Shown: piece after piece, positions 21,609 through 34,340 of the stretch
Position numbering within the stretch: position 1 is the stretch's first letter
Layout: each line of letters starts with the position of its first letter
Source: Ridgeia piscesae
Lineage: Eukaryota; Annelida; Polychaeta; Sabellida; Siboglinidae
Length of the DNA: 64,000 nucleotides
Assembly (NCBI GenBank): GCA_025642075.2
Contig: JAODUO010001656.1
Span: 62,098 to 126,097, forward strand
Direction of reading: 5' to 3'
Notes under the pieces: generated by a model
Told to the model about the DNA's origin: nothing
Seen by the model: the letters and a program-made list of their open reading frames with translations, nothing else
Database searches by the model: none
Program-made: the position numbers and the translations under genes

Positions 21609-24600
21609 AAAGGGTTGGATACCGCACTATATAAGAACTGTGTTGACAGTTGACATATGAAAATGGAGGTAACTCAATCCATTATCATTGTAGAATACAT
21701 GTTGTGTTTTTATAAAATCATTGGAACGGGTTTTTTTGTTCTGACATAGTGGACAACTGGGCATGCTACTGAAATATTCTAGAATGATCCTAAATCAGTT
21801 ACTGTTAAACATTAATTGTTGGGTATATTTCTACTATAGAATAATGTGTGGTGTTTTCATTGTATGAAATATCATTTGTATTATATAAATGTTGTATCAT
21901 GTTAGTTTGCTTGGTGTTCTGGTTGCTCTAATGTTATTTTCATTGTCAATAAATTTTGAGCAACACATTTCACTGTTTATAATACATGAACATATACTTA
22001 CATTTTTTTTGGCAGATACATGTGAAAGTTGTCTAACCGGTTACATTTGGAAGCACTGTTGCTCCAAACACAGAATATAAAATCCATGGCCATTTGTAAT
22101 ATATATGGGAATCTGAAACAGAACCAGATGTTTAAATTAGTTTTTTATGAATTAGAAATATTAGTAGCACAATGTGGAACCTGACGGCTACTATTATGGT
22201 TACCTGCCACTATTATGGTTACCTCAAAAACAAAGTTACATTGCAATTAAGATCACCGCAGAATATACATAAATATATCCAATATGTTATAGTTTAAAAT
22301 ATTTGTTCTGCTAGTTGTGTTACTTTTACCCAGTTCAAATTGTTATATTTAATAAAACATTCCACTGTACATATATTTCAGCTAAAAAACAACTATTATT
22401 CAGCATGAAGTCGATTTCATAAAGAACAAGGGTGGTGATTTTCTTTTTTTTTTTAGCCCTCCAGAATTATGTTTCCCAAAATTTCCCTTTTTTAAAAATA
22501 CCACGCCTATTAAAAGAACAATCAATATTGACACCACATGTTGAAAAATCTTTTCCCCTAGGCAAGGTTTATCTATGGGGGTTTTTTATTTATATCTATG
22601 ATTGACACACATCTGTTTCATAGCCGCACATGTCATGCTATATCAATAATACAAAAGCATGCCACAATCGCTACTGTTAAATATAATAATGTTCCCGTAT
22701 TTGAAAAACAACAATTAATCTGCATTTTTGTCACAGTTGTGGACAATTTGGAAATTGATTCCCGAAAACAGTTTTAAAGGCCCAGGGCGAAGGACCGAGC
22801 CTGTCACTCTGTGTGGGGGCTGACATAAATCGCAAAAGCCATGACCCCATATGATATTTGTTTCAAATTGGGAAACCTCACGTTGTGTATAACATATCCG
22901 ACACTACACCACTGATTTGGAGAATAATACATGGCATGGCTGTGACTAAAAAAAACTCGCCGAATCCCGGGATCGAATGCGAGGCCATCAAAATACCTGT
23001 CAGTGTTTCGAAGTTTCAGGGTTTCGACCACTTGTCAATGTCGCCTCGGCTTGTTACTCGCCTCTGCCCGGGTTCCGGCGGGTCTTGTTTACCAGGGCGT
23101 TCAGTTCTATCTTGAAAATGTTTTGGCCCCTTTTCGTTGCAACCCAAAAATTTGGGTTTTCTGAACCCAAAATATTTCCCTTTACCGCCCGGGGAAAAAG
23201 CGGATGTAAACATCCAAACCTTTGGGGATTATTTTAACGGAATTTTAAATACAGAGTTGCCCGCTCTGAGCTCAATGAGTCAAGCATTTGCCGACGTCAC
23301 ACATCAGTCAAAATGGCGCGACTAACGAATTTAAAAGGTGTTCAATTTTTTTTTATTAATAAACCACTGACGTTAAAAATTTGATTACCGTTCAAAATAG
23401 TTTGTTTTTATTAACTCTTTCACGTGCATAGCATGTTTGGGTCCCTTTAAGAAGCTCATACATTTCGACCATCATTTGTTAGCATCTGTAACGATACGTT
23501 CTCAGCTGATTATGATAACTTCCACTGTACGAGTGTTTTTTATACTGTGAGATGTGTATCTTTCAGTTTCAATTTGTTTTGTAGCTGTAACTTGTGAACA
23601 CGTTACGTCTGCATGATACATGGAATGGCAAGCAAAAATGTAACTTATGAATCGAAAGAACATAGAAGCTGGCGGATTCAAACCAAAGAATATGTTGCAT
23701 CTTCTGACAAGGAAAAGATATCATTCTGAGAGGCTGAAAACCGCCGAAGCTTGCTCACCAGTCCGCCTTCTGGCGCTCGCGGCGAATCCTCACGTCGGAA
23801 GAAGGGAGGGTGTGTGTGGCGTGTGAGTTGGACATTGTTTTCACCACGTCACCCAACATTCTGTGGTGCTTTTGGAAAATTGTCGTCGCTGAGGCGCACA
23901 AATTTTGCCCCTGCCTTTCTCGGGTTCGGGTTATTCCCATGGCTGTTGTTTGGGGGGGGGTTTGGGGGGTGAAATTTTTATGGCACCCAAAAATTCTGCT
24001 TTTTTACTGGGGGGAATTTTAAGGGGAAAAGGGTAAGCCTTTCCCAAATTTTCCCCCCCGGGAAAACTCATAAAAGGGCCTGTTTTAAGGCAAACCCTAG
24101 GTAAAGTAATTCAAATGCTGCTTTTTCACATTTTGGCCGTGTCATCGCAATTTCAGATTTACTTGAGGGCAGAACTATATCTATACAGAGAAATACAGGC
24201 CAACAGTAGACAGCTGGAACCATACAATATACATAGGCAAAACGCACCAGGCAAATGTGAACATTTAGCTTTTGTGGGTGGCCCAGAGGTGCTCTTAGAA
24301 ATCAAATAAAAAATCCTTGTGCATTATCTCTTTACCCGAACATACGTCAATGCCAAATTATAGCAACAGACCAGTCAACTACAAATTTCTTGTGTTTAGT
24401 GAAAATATTCGTCTATCAAAATTAGAGGACAAGCTATAGAACATTTTAAAAATGGAAACTTAAAATTTACAAATGTTTAGGCCTTAGAGTGATCTAGGCT
24501 TTAAAATTAGTCATTCAAATTTAGATTTCTTCTGCATAGTGATAGTATTAAACGAATAAATAGGCGCACGCAGAATGATGCCATAAGTAGTATTAAGTAC

Positions 24601-26112
24601 ACAAAGTAGCCTTTTGTTTCCCTTCTTTAAACAAGTTGCCTTGTTACTTGGGTAAATTACTACATTTGCCAATATACAGGATGTCAAATATATTTCAAGG
24701 ATATAACTGCAGAAATTTAGAATGTAAAACAAATCATAATGCTATATTTGTTTGTGTAATGTAAAAGAGTGACTGTCAAATGTCAATGTCTGATTATAAC
24801 CACAATCAATATTATCAGTAAAATTGTGTTGCACAAATAATTAAGTCTCCTGAATAACATATTATTGCTGATTTCAATTGAAATACGCCTGGACTTGTAC
24901 TTAACATAATATGTTACATTATATCTGTAATTGTATTTGATCAAATGTACACTTCCAAACATGTGCAACACCAATGAATACATAATCACATACTTTTTAT
25001 TGTTGCAACTATCATGAATGCATATTGCAACCACTCAATCACTAATCAAAACATTACTCATAAAACCAATCAAACTTCAAATAAAATAATTACGATATAA
25101 TCAAACTAAAATATAACTAGGATACATTTGCATGTATTGCATCACTAGGAAAAATACCCTTTCATCAGTATAGGACTATTCCGGGGGCAGCTTGATAAAA
25201 TATCAGCACCTAACATATGACAAAGGTCTCATTTTGGGGAATTGTTGTTCCTGTAAGAATTTGCAATGTTATGCATATTTCATATATTTATCCAATGTCG
25301 CATAATTCATGCCCATCTGATTGCTAGATGGTTCACGGATCTTTGCAGAAAGCATTCACAGTGTTGAAAACAAATCTCAGTACAAAGCCATAATTTAAAA
25401 TGTCATACCCTGTACAGCTCTAAATGACAACCTTTATTAGGTCATTTTCTCAGCAAGACCAACACCATGAAACACGTGTCACATGCTGTTGTTTTTTCTC
25501 CACAAAATCTGGATAATATGATTCATAATAAACATACACATCAATTAGAAAGATATACTATATAGCAACGTCATAAAATAACTAACTAAAACCTGCATGT
25601 ATTTCCACTAGTACCATAATATTTCATTAAATTTATTAGTAATTCCAAGAAAAAGATGCCTATTTAATCATGCATTTTAATGCAATCATTCACAGATATA
25701 TTACAACAAACAAAGAAGGAATATTTCTGTAAATTTCTACTCTGACCAAATGATTCCGCAGTAAGTACATGCCATACCGAAGAGGTATCCAGTACACTTA
25801 AGATCTTCAATAGTTCTCATCATATTCATAATACAAACACACCAACCGTGGGATTAATCAAGTACACAGTGTGCTATTGAATATGTTGTCATATTCTTTG
25901 CAACTTGAATATGTGGACATTGAACATAACATTGAAACCGTTATTAAACAACTGCAGCCATGCTGAAACTATCCTAGTAGACAGGAATACATTTTCCTGT
26001 TATTCTGTCGCACCACAACAATCCACAGCGATGCAACAGCAAGGTTCTGACTTCTAAACAGTCAACTACGTCCGTGGTTCAAACAGCTACCGACAGCAAC
26101 ATACATAAGGCT
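21609..26112. other. Non-coding intron-like stretch with repeats
   Basis: 22790-23330 is a GC-richer island of unclear origin (CGAGGCCATCAAAATACC, TGCCCGGGTTCCGGCGGG) without an open frame. 23344-23455 is the inverted partner of 15601-15710. 23940-24070 has poly-G/poly-C rich, possibly poorly resolved sequence. 24365-24600 is a diverged copy of 12580-12820. I see no gene. Confidence 0.4.
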
Positions 26113-26532
26113 CTAGGTGGAATGATAATATACCATGTGCGATCTTAAACTGCACCTGTAGGTAAATCTCTTCTGACAAATGTGGCAGACGTTTTGCTTA
26201 TCGCCCGTATGAACGGTGAGGTGATCATAGTAATGGGAACGAATCGTGTAGCCTTTTCCACATGTCTCACACCGATACCTCACGCGGTTTTCGTGTTTGT
26301 GCTTCACGTGTTCCGTGAGCCCAAACTTGGTGAGATACGTACACGGGCACTGCGGGCATTTGAAGCACCTGTTTGCGTGTTTTGCTTTAACGTGTTTATT
26401 AAACTCGGACGTTATATGAAATGATTCATTGCAATCGGGACACTTATGTTTTGCATGTTCATATGTTTGCTGACCAGTGGCCCAGTTTCTGCCTGACTGT
26501 CCAGTAGGGTCAGCACGACCACGAGAGTACAC
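26113..26532 (-). CDS. Zinc-finger terminal exon 3 (four C2H2 fingers)
   Basis: Minus-strand exon of 139 codons plus stop, phase-0 entry (V-Y-S-R-G-R) after CTGTCTTTGCCAG at 26533-26545. Four fingers at about residues 31-52, 59-80, 88-108 and 116-137, spacing C-x2-C-x12-H-x3/4-H. The third reads CETCGKGYTIRSHYYDHLTV then H, followed by TGDKQNV; the frame stops two residues after the last ligand. The N-terminal linker is only about 30 residues, the shortest among the C-x2-C exons. Likely DNA-binding end of one isoform. Confidence 0.9.
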   Translation of the reverse strand: MYSRGRADPTGQSGRNWATGQQTYEHAKHKCPDCNESFHITSEFNKHVKAKHANRCFKCPQCPCTYLTKFGLTEHVKHKHENRVRYRCETCGKGYTIRSHYYDHLTVHTGDKQNVCHICQKRFTYRCSLRSHMVYYHST

Positions 26533-27559
26533 CTGGCAAAGACAGAAAGGCTATGGTCAGTTCGTTGGAAACTGCATTTTTTTATTCATATAGTACTGTA
26601 CATATTTGATCAACGTACGCTTTCAGACACACACAAATCGTCAACAAATTATAATTATTTTGTAAAGAAACATAATTATGTATGTTTTTTAGACACCACT
26701 TAAAATTAATCTGTCTTTGTTCTTATTTAACTGGACACCAGTTATTACTGAGTTATATATTAAGTATAACTTCTCACTGATGACATTACAAAGCCCTATT
26801 ACTGTGACAGGATGGATATGCAAATGAGATACAATATGATAAGTTCGTAGTGGTAAATATTCAGGCAATGATGTGTGAACTGTGAAGTGTTTTTTGTACA
26901 TGTTTTTTCCAGTACACTATTGGACGTCAACCTGGGAATGTAATTATTTTAGCAGCCAGAATACATGTACAATCATTACTGCATTCAAGACCTGCAACTA
27001 GACAAACATAGCAGAAACGGGAAGTACGCGAGACAGGAAGCACACAAGATGGAAGTCAGAGCGATAATAACCAGGCTTATCACTTGCTGGAAAAGGAAAC
27101 ACAAGTCAGTGAAAACTGACCACGCAGACGGGCAAACCGGTGTCACATACTGGGAGAGTGGATGGGTAGTTGTTACGAAACAGACAGGTGTATGAGATGG
27201 ATCATGGATGTGATCTGAATCAGAAACACTCCCCCTCGCCGTCTACAATAAATAGAGAAAGGGAGCTATTGACTGGGACAGATGTGGGACAAGCTGCTCA
27301 CCATGCCATCTGGTGAGCAAAGCAAGATCAGGTGTCTGATGAAGGCTGCCAAAGGCAGTCGAAACATTGATGTGAGTCGAGTTATTTAAGTTGTGTTATT
27401 AGAAATTTGTTTTGTATACGTACCTATCGTTTCTTTCGCAATAGAACAATTACAAACAAATAATTCACAACTGTCACTGCGGAAAATGGAGAACCAATAT
27501 AGATTGTGTACGTCAGTAATGTTCAGTATCCAACTGCCAGCACAACTAGGTATGTAAAG
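26533..27559. other. Non-coding stretch with a hammerhead-like core
   Basis: No protein gene seen. 27335-27370 contains CTGATGA, a perfect 7-bp hairpin with a three-base loop and GAAAC, the order of a hammerhead ribozyme core. The text around it (GATGAAGGCTGCC ... GGCAGTCGAAACATT) is like the ends of Penelope-type elements. Stem I and a proper cleavage site are not evident. Confidence 0.35.
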
Positions 27560-27845
27560 TAAGTAAGGCAAGTTCTTATATAGCACAGTAGCCAGTCCTT
27601 AGGACTTTTACACTTTACTTCCCCGGCAGACCTGTTCAATCAAACACCACCTCAACTTCTCTGGGAAGCATCCAGCCATACGCTACAATTAATGCGCGAA
27701 GGCTGCTTGTACACATAGTCGCCATTGTCAAGGTACTCGTTTATACTGCTGAGTGAACTTGAGCAATGTAGAGTGAAAGATTTGAACCCGGGTTCTCTTA
27801 GTTGAGAGTCCAAAGCTCTGCCCCTGAGCCATTGCGCTCTACACT
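27560..27845 (-). mobile_element. tRNA-derived SINE, copy 4
   Basis: Minus-strand head TAGAGCGCAATGGCTCAGGG and GAACCCGGGTTCAAATC, family tail ending TGTGCTATATAAGAACTTGCC. The tail lacks a block of about 15 bases near 27600 relative to copy 2. Confidence 0.85.
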
Positions 27846-28992
27846 GTATGTGGTACATGCAGATAGAATCTAGGTGGGTTGAAATAAAATGAGAGGAAAG
27901 TCGTCTAAATAAAGTCACAAATTAATTGTATTTTGAAGCGAGGGAGCCAGCTCCTGGGTTTTATTTTTCATTTAATATTACGTTCTTATCATTACAACAT
28001 GTATGAACGTAATATAAAATGGAAAAAATAAAACCTATACATGTTGAAGATTTACTGCCTGCCAATTTGTGCTTAGTTACTGTTCTAAGCTCAGAACAAT
28101 ATCCTCAATTTGAAACATTCTGCCAGCAACACGTTCAAATTGCAAACAATACATTCAGTTTTAAAACAAAATTGATTGGCAATAATGCTGAGGTGAGAAG
28201 AGTTAACTGCAATATCCTTTGATGTTTAAGTTTCCCATGTTCTAGACAAAGACTTCCCGTTATAAATTACTGCTCAGCCAATTCTCGGCTGAGAAGCTGC
28301 AACCGTATACTGATCATCTTTTTTTCTCAGAACTGGGCATTCACAAGTAATCGTTCATTGAATGACCCATCAACTAACCAAATTCCCTATTGTATAAAGC
28401 ATTATGATTCTACTGCATTATGCAACAATAGCCCGACACATGACATGCATAGGACCTGCACAACGCTAACTTGTAATACGTTTTGTGTTGGAAAAACATC
28501 AGCAGACACCAACTACTGGTACATGAAGTGTTACAAATTACTTCTGGCACAAAAGCCAGAGCCTTTGAGTCAAACTTTACAAAGCTGAAGGTGTGACATG
28601 TAGTGAACTTTACACTAAATTTAAGATTTGACAGATAAACAAACTTTCAGTTTTGTTTTGAACACTGTTTTTAAAGTTTTTCATACATACACCACCAAAT
28701 TTGGCACCTGACTGCTGAGTGCTGACTATACAATGCTGTAGAATTGACTGACTACCCAATATTCAGCTAAGAGTTTGAGCAATGCTTGGTTTATTGGGAG
28801 GCTACTGGGCATAAAACATAAAAAGAAAGACACGTAGGCATCTATAAAACAACCATTACTTATCTTTATTACATGGTAATTTAACTATACACTGTTCATA
28901 AACAGGTAATATAATTAACTGATAAAACAGCACTTGCATGCTTTACATGCATATTTAAGTACTTAACTGCTAAACAACTAGAAATGGTAAAC
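27846..28992. other. Non-coding stretch, 3' flank of exon 2
   Basis: Short plus-strand frames at 28019-28222 and 28358-28588 show no domain or splice context and I do not call them. 28865-28870 is TTTATT, an AATAAA on the minus strand 123 bases past the stop at 28993, a good poly(A) signal candidate. Confidence 0.45.
28865..28870 (-). terminator. Candidate poly(A) signal for exon 2
   Basis: AATAAA on the minus strand, 123 bases downstream of the stop codon. Supports the exon being 3' terminal. Confidence 0.5.
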
Positions 28993-29508
28993 TTAAAATG
29001 CTGCATCTCTATTTTCCACCTCAGGTGGATGAAATCGATTAAGGTGAGCTTTCAAACCACGCTTGAAAGTAAACTGAGCCTGGCATATGCTACAGACATT
29101 TCGCTTGGTGCCAGTGTGAGCAGCAACATGGTCGAAGAAGTGTGACCGAACAGTGAAGCCTTTTCTACAGACTTGACACTGATAATTCGGCAGGTTCTGA
29201 TGTACACGTTTCACGTGTTCTTGCAATCCCTTTTGGTGTCTGAACGCACGGCTACACTGAGGACACGGCAAAAGCTTACCTCCGTGCAACGCTCTAACGT
29301 GCCATGTTAACTGGCGCTCCCCGCTAAATTGCATTTTACACTCGGTACACGTGGGTAAAGTTTGCGGGATAAGTTCGTGGGTTTGCTGCCAGCTCCTGCG
29401 GTTGGCTTCAGCAACAGAAGGGTGATGTGTGCCTACATTAGTAGCTAGGCTTCCACTCAGTCCAGGTGAGAAACTGTTGCTAGTAGGACCACCAGTGGCA
29501 GTGCACAC
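28993..29508 (-). CDS. Zinc-finger terminal exon 2 (four C2H2 fingers)
   Basis: Minus-strand exon of 171 codons plus stop, phase-0 entry (V-C-T-A-T-G-G-P) after TATCTTTGCCAG at 29509-29520. Fingers at about residues 54-75, 82-103, 111-131 and 139-160; the third is CQVCRKGFTVRSHFFDHVAA then H, linked by TGTKRNV to CSICQAQF. A tail of eleven residues ends in the exon. The N-terminal linker carries SVAEANR, shared with other exons. A poly(A) signal follows at 28865. Likely DNA-binding end of one isoform. Confidence 0.9.
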   Translation of the reverse strand: MCTATGGPTSNSFSPGLSGSLATNVGTHHPSVAEANRRSWQQTHELIPQTLPTCTECKMQFSGERQLTWHVRALHGGKLLPCPQCSRAFRHQKGLQEHVKRVHQNLPNYQCQVCRKGFTVRSHFFDHVAAHTGTKRNVCSICQAQFTFKRGLKAHLNRFHPPEVENRDAAF

Positions 29509-29520
29509 CTGGCAAAGATA

Positions 29521-30702
29521 GAAATTACAGTCTTAGCGATACGTAGTCAGCTCGATAACTACTGCTTCAAACACTGCTGCGTGCGAAACAGTTATGTAGA
29601 TTTTACAGTGGATGTGAACCAAGTACCCTTGTATTCAAGGTAATCTTAATAAGAATGGATGATCACCTAGTGCAGGTAAAACAACACCCTAACAGGAAAA
29701 TGTCACAGAAATTAAATTTGCTGGAAATCAAATCACAGGAAAACACGACAACTCTAATAAAACATGCGCAAATTCATACGGGATATTCAGGAACCTTAAT
29801 TATTAATGAAACTAATTAATGTTTATTGTGGCATATATCAGTTGTAAGTTTTCTTTCGAACTAGGACATAACATTGCAAAATAACAGCGTGCTGTCAGAG
29901 TTCTGGAACAAACTATGAGATGATAATGGTTTCAGAACTGCAGTTGTTACCCCGATGGTGTTCATCAAAAATTAAAACAATCAGATACTGGGTATTAAAG
30001 CTACCCCACTCTAAACACTGAAGGTTCTAATTACAATTCTGCTGCCTATAATCTAGTAAATGATTATTTTGCTAATGGCTGTAGTAATCACACAGTGAAC
30101 TACTGTGAGATTCTCACATAATAATAATAATAGCATAACCATTTAGAAAGATTCTTATCTTGCATTAATCACAGTGAAAAAATGAAACTACTGTATATAC
30201 AAAATGTTCACTAAGCAATAATTGGAGAATTGTCCACATCTAACAGCCAGGGAAGCAAGCACCTCATGTCTTGGCAACTATTATATTGTGAAAAGCTGTT
30301 GTATCTGACTATTATTTACATTTTTTGATGAAGAAGATTAAGTGGTGCCAGTTCATGTAATTATTCCCAGGAATGGCTGTGTGACTTCACAAAAGAGTTA
30401 CATAGATAACTATGTCACCATCTTGTATCATAAGAGAATAAATCACCAGTAGAGCCACTTTGTAAGTGAACGTAATTATTACGTTCATGAAGATTGACAT
30501 TAGCAGCAACTTTGGATTGTAATACTATCCTGAAGCCCCACACAGTAACAGTGGTGATGGAGTAAAACACTGATGCTAAAAACAAGTTGCTTCAACACTG
30601 CAAACGCATGAATGAGATTCCCACATTTGTTGCAGAAATGCAGCTGATGGTAGACCTTTGACTTATTTACCTACACTCAGCCTGCTCCACATGGTGAAAC
30701 AA
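29521..30702. other. Non-coding intron-like stretch
   Basis: AT-rich, no open frame or recognised element. In the minus-strand sense it is both the 3' flank of exon 1 and the intron ahead of exon 2. Confidence 0.45.
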
Positions 30703-31215
30703 CTACACAGGTACAATCGTGTCTGGGTGAATTCGTATGATGTGTGCTTTCAAGCCTTGTTTGAATGTGAACGATCTGTGACAAATGTAACAGACGTTTC
30801 GCTTGACACCAGTGTGAGTTGCGATATGATCGTAGTAGTTGGAGCGATGGTAGTAGCCCTTGCCACACGAATCACATCGGTACCTGCACTGTTTCTCATG
30901 TACGTACTTCACGTGCTGTCTCAGCCCACCTTTCTTTGCAAATTTCATGTGACACTGCACGCACGGAAAACCCCCGGCTGGGTGTCTATTCTTAACGTGT
31001 CGTGACAAGTCACATTTCTTGCTAAACACAATTCCACAGTGGGAACATTTGTGGAAACCTAGTGGAGCGTCTTTGTCGCTTCGCAAATGACCCTGTGACT
31101 GTTCAGAAACACTGAGGACAATAGTTTCTGTCATTTCAACATTTAGCTTTGCACACGATCCACTCTTGTAAGCATGTCCTGTGGAGATACGGCTAGCAGG
31201 ACCACCAGTGACCAC
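30703..31215 (-). CDS. Zinc-finger terminal exon 1 (four C2H2 fingers)
   Basis: Minus-strand exon of 170 codons plus stop, phase-0 entry (V-V-T-G-G-P-A-S) after TTTTGCCAG at 31216-31224. Fingers at about residues 57-78, 85-106, 114-134 and 142-163, all C-x2-C-x12-H-x3/4-H; the third reads CDSCGKGYYHRSNYYDHIAT then H, followed by TGVKRNV. It is the terminal exon nearest the shared exon, about 9.2 kb from the donor at 40463. The GGP start is shared with exon 2 and resembles the SGGG start of exon 4. Likely DNA-binding end of one isoform. Confidence 0.9.
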   Translation of the reverse strand: MVTGGPASRISTGHAYKSGSCAKLNVEMTETIVLSVSEQSQGHLRSDKDAPLGFHKCSHCGIVFSKKCDLSRHVKNRHPAGGFPCVQCHMKFAKKGGLRQHVKYVHEKQCRYRCDSCGKGYYHRSNYYDHIATHTGVKRNVCYICHRSFTFKQGLKAHIIRIHPDTIVPV

Positions 31216-31849
31216 CTGGCAAAAACAAAAAAATATGGTCAGCCGGTCAGAAAATATATGAGGGGCATGAATATTATAATAAATAAATACACTGCAGCCA
31301 ATGTTAATAATACTGTTAGGGTTTTTTCATGAGTTTTTTGTGTGTATGCTTAGTTTTCATAGTAGTAAGGGGCTAAAGTTTAAACTGATGTCCATGTTGC
31401 AGGATCATGTTCATACCCTACAAAACATGTTCAGCTGCTGTCCGTAACATGTTCCACTGACCTTCAACATTCCATTTTAACTGTAAGAAACTGCAACGTG
31501 TACTGAGAGAACTTAACCAATGTTAGAACCACATAAATATATGAGCAGATCTTTTGTGGCATGATATTCTCAACCATGTGTGCTGAACAAGCCAGGTAAT
31601 GCAAAATAACATAACATAAATGATGGTGTCTAAACAAAAAGTGTTAAACTCATTGGTTAAACTTGGTAATTGAGTACCGAGAAACCACCCAGTCAGCACC
31701 TTTCCTTGGATTGTCAACATAGAAAGATGACACTCTGTTAAAATCAAAAGCAACCACTGCTGATGATGTTGGGAAGACTACAATTTTGACAACATTCGAG
31801 AGATAGTATGCTGTAGCCTGATAGATAGTATGCTGCTGTTGTAACTGTC

Positions 31850-32115
31850 AGGGGGCCTTACCCCAGATTAAGGTAGAGACGCTGATTAGGTCTCAGGCCG
31901 AATTTGAAATAACAAATTAAATAACGATACTTTATAAAAACTATTAAAAATGAAACTTATGCTAGCACAAAATAAATAGAAATACAAATTTGCAGTTGTT
32001 TATAAAACATGAATTACGGCAGGATTAACTAGTATCCATGAGGTGGCAGCATTGTTTAGCCCCACATTGGTAATATTCAAAAGCCGGCAGTCACCAGACT
32101 GTCTTCTCTACAAAG
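31850..32115. repeat. Single arm of the palindromic element family
   Basis: Matches the left arm of the palindrome at 61012-61800: GAGACGCTGATTAGGTCTCA, ACAGTTGTTTATAAAACATG-type and GAGGTGGCAGCA blocks occur in the same order. Confidence 0.75.
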
Positions 32116-32290
32116 CGACACTAAGTATGTTGTTGCACGTCAGGTATGGAGGAGATTGATCTTTTGACAGACACATGTCTATGGACATGCTGACTGGAGT
32201 GACAGGTAGGTATCTGTGAAAGGATACTTTGATACTTCTACACGAAGCAGGCATGGTGTGAAAAACATTTGTATTTTAAAGTATTTAAAT

Positions 32291-34340
32291 TAGTGCTGGT
32301 TCGATATTCGATATATCGAAGAATCGCGATACTTGCAAAAGTTCGATACGGATACTTAGTGGTATCGCGATACTTCGATATTTTTGGTATCGAACGCCCA
32401 AAACGTCGATGCGAAGGCGCAACATCGTTGTCAATGACGTCGTTGTTTATGGGAGCTACCACTACTGACTACAGCGCTTCGCTGCCTAACTTGATTTAGA
32501 CGTGGTTGTTTAAAACATTATATAAAATCAAATGTGAATTGTTTTCTAAAAGTTTATTGTAGAATTAGTCTGTATAATAACTGTTTTCTGTGCGCGATCT
32601 TAGCCTAGGTCATACTTCGCATAGCCTCGGTTATCCAAACGAAAGTTCGTGACTCTCTAGTTTGGTGGCACTACCATGCCATCTGTCTCCCTACTTTACT
32701 TACGGGTACGCGTACAAAAACACACATCCTATAGCATTTTTATAGAGTGTTTATTGCACGCACTAGTATTAATGAAACTAATTTAATAATAATATTATTA
32801 ATATAAATAATTATTCGAGCGCGATGCACAAGGTTTGTTTATCCGGGTTCCGTTTGGTGGCGCTGATTTGCTGTTTGGTTGCGCCACCGTTTGCCGTATA
32901 CTCAAAAAAGACAAACAACAACAAGTCGCAATATTCATCGTTAATTTGGCTGTTTTCCAACAAAGAGTGTCTGCTATGCCAAAAGCGCCCCAAAGATTAC
33001 GGGGGAAATACATCGAATTTGATGAAACAAGTCACTGTCCACCATTCAAGAAATGTCAAAACGTGTTGATCAACTTTCATCGAAGGACACGTTGACATCA
33101 TCATCGACTCATCGTGGACAACGTCGCAACGCCAACGACTCGAGTCCGAGAACGTGTTCTATCGAAATATTCGACTACGCGCAAGCAGTGGAACCGTTAC
33201 AGTCGAACTGAATCGCCATCGATTGCCGAATCTACTACTGCGGCCACAGCATCAAGAAGTGACATACACGATGTGACTGATTGACGATGACGATACGTTT
33301 ATTGCATCTACAGTTATTGGCACTGGCCAAACAGGTTCATCACTGGCAGAGGCAGAGGTAGAAGAAGAAACCGACCTGTCCTTGAAAAGAATTACAAAAT
33401 CATTATGGGGCTTGTTATGTGTACATAACGTGGTAATTTAAGTTTTATATTCAAAAATATTACTGTGAACTGGGAAGTACAATTGTAATTTTAATTAATA
33501 TTTTTTCTATTATTAATTACTATAAATTAGTGTTCTTTTATTGTAATCGTCTATACAGTTTTGATGTTAAATCACAATTATCTTTATGATACAATTCATA
33601 AAAAACAGTTATAACAGTGATGTTCAGCTGTGCTGGCACTAAGTTATAAGTGATAGACGTGTGTGCTTAACAATAACATATTATTTGTATGTTATGGTTC
33701 AGCTGTACTTGTTGATGGTAACTTTAGAGGACACGTTGACTTGAAATTAAGCTGCTTTATAGTGTATTTGCAAACAACTGGGGTGAAGTACTGTTATTAA
33801 TTTAAAATAATTCAGTGCAATTAATTAATGTATTTGTCACTAGGTATTTTATTGCAGTTGTCTTTATTGTTTTAATATTATATTACAATTACTTTTTAGC
33901 TTTACAACAGTAATCAATTATATTGCAACTGTTGTTTGATTACTTAAATAAAATGAAAATTGCATATTAATCATTGTTTGCATGACTAAAATTATCACAT
34001 ATTTCCCTACAAGTGAAAAATTGTGTGTGTTTCTGTGGCATTACTCTAAGTGGATAGTGTGTTTCTTGGAAATCTCTACTGTACTGAATTAGACTTACAA
34101 GATACATTTCGAGTATTGAATAAATATCTGGTATCGATTGATATCGAAGAATTCTGGTATCGAACGAGCAAAATATCGATCAATATAAAAGAATTCTGGT
34201 ATCGAACCAGCACTACCTCTGTTGCATACTGTGCTTCTACTGGGAACTGTGTTCTATGTGAATATTAGATGTACAACGTAAGTATCGAGTATCGAAAAAA
34301 ATTCAGGTATCGAACAAAACCTGGTATCGAACCAGTACTA
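32291..34340. mobile_element. 2.05-kb hAT element with 8-bp target duplication
   Basis: Ends TAGTGCTGGTTCGATATTCG and TATCGAACCAGTACTA are inverted repeats. Both flanks are ATTTAAAT (32283-32290 and 34341-34348), an exact 8-bp duplication as made by hAT transposases. Subterminal GGTATCGA motifs are frequent on both sides. The interior has a BED-type finger remnant but no catalytic core that I can see, so it is non-autonomous or internally deleted. Confidence 0.9.
32824..33069 (+). pseudogene. BED-type zinc finger remnant of a hAT transposase
   Basis: The plus-strand frame contains SSLIWLFSNKECLLCQKRP, then GGNTSNLMKQVTVHH. The order W-x-F, C-x2-C, G-G-x-T-S-N-L and H-x4-5-H is that of BED fingers in ZBED/hAT transposases. 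Upstream residues are hydrophobic and unlike a transposase start, and no RNase-H-like catalytic domain follows in any frame. It confirms the hAT assignment made from the ends. Confidence 0.65.

Noticed and set aside
28019..28588. Two short plus-strand frames
   Set aside because: No domain, no shared phase between them, no splice sites I could support.
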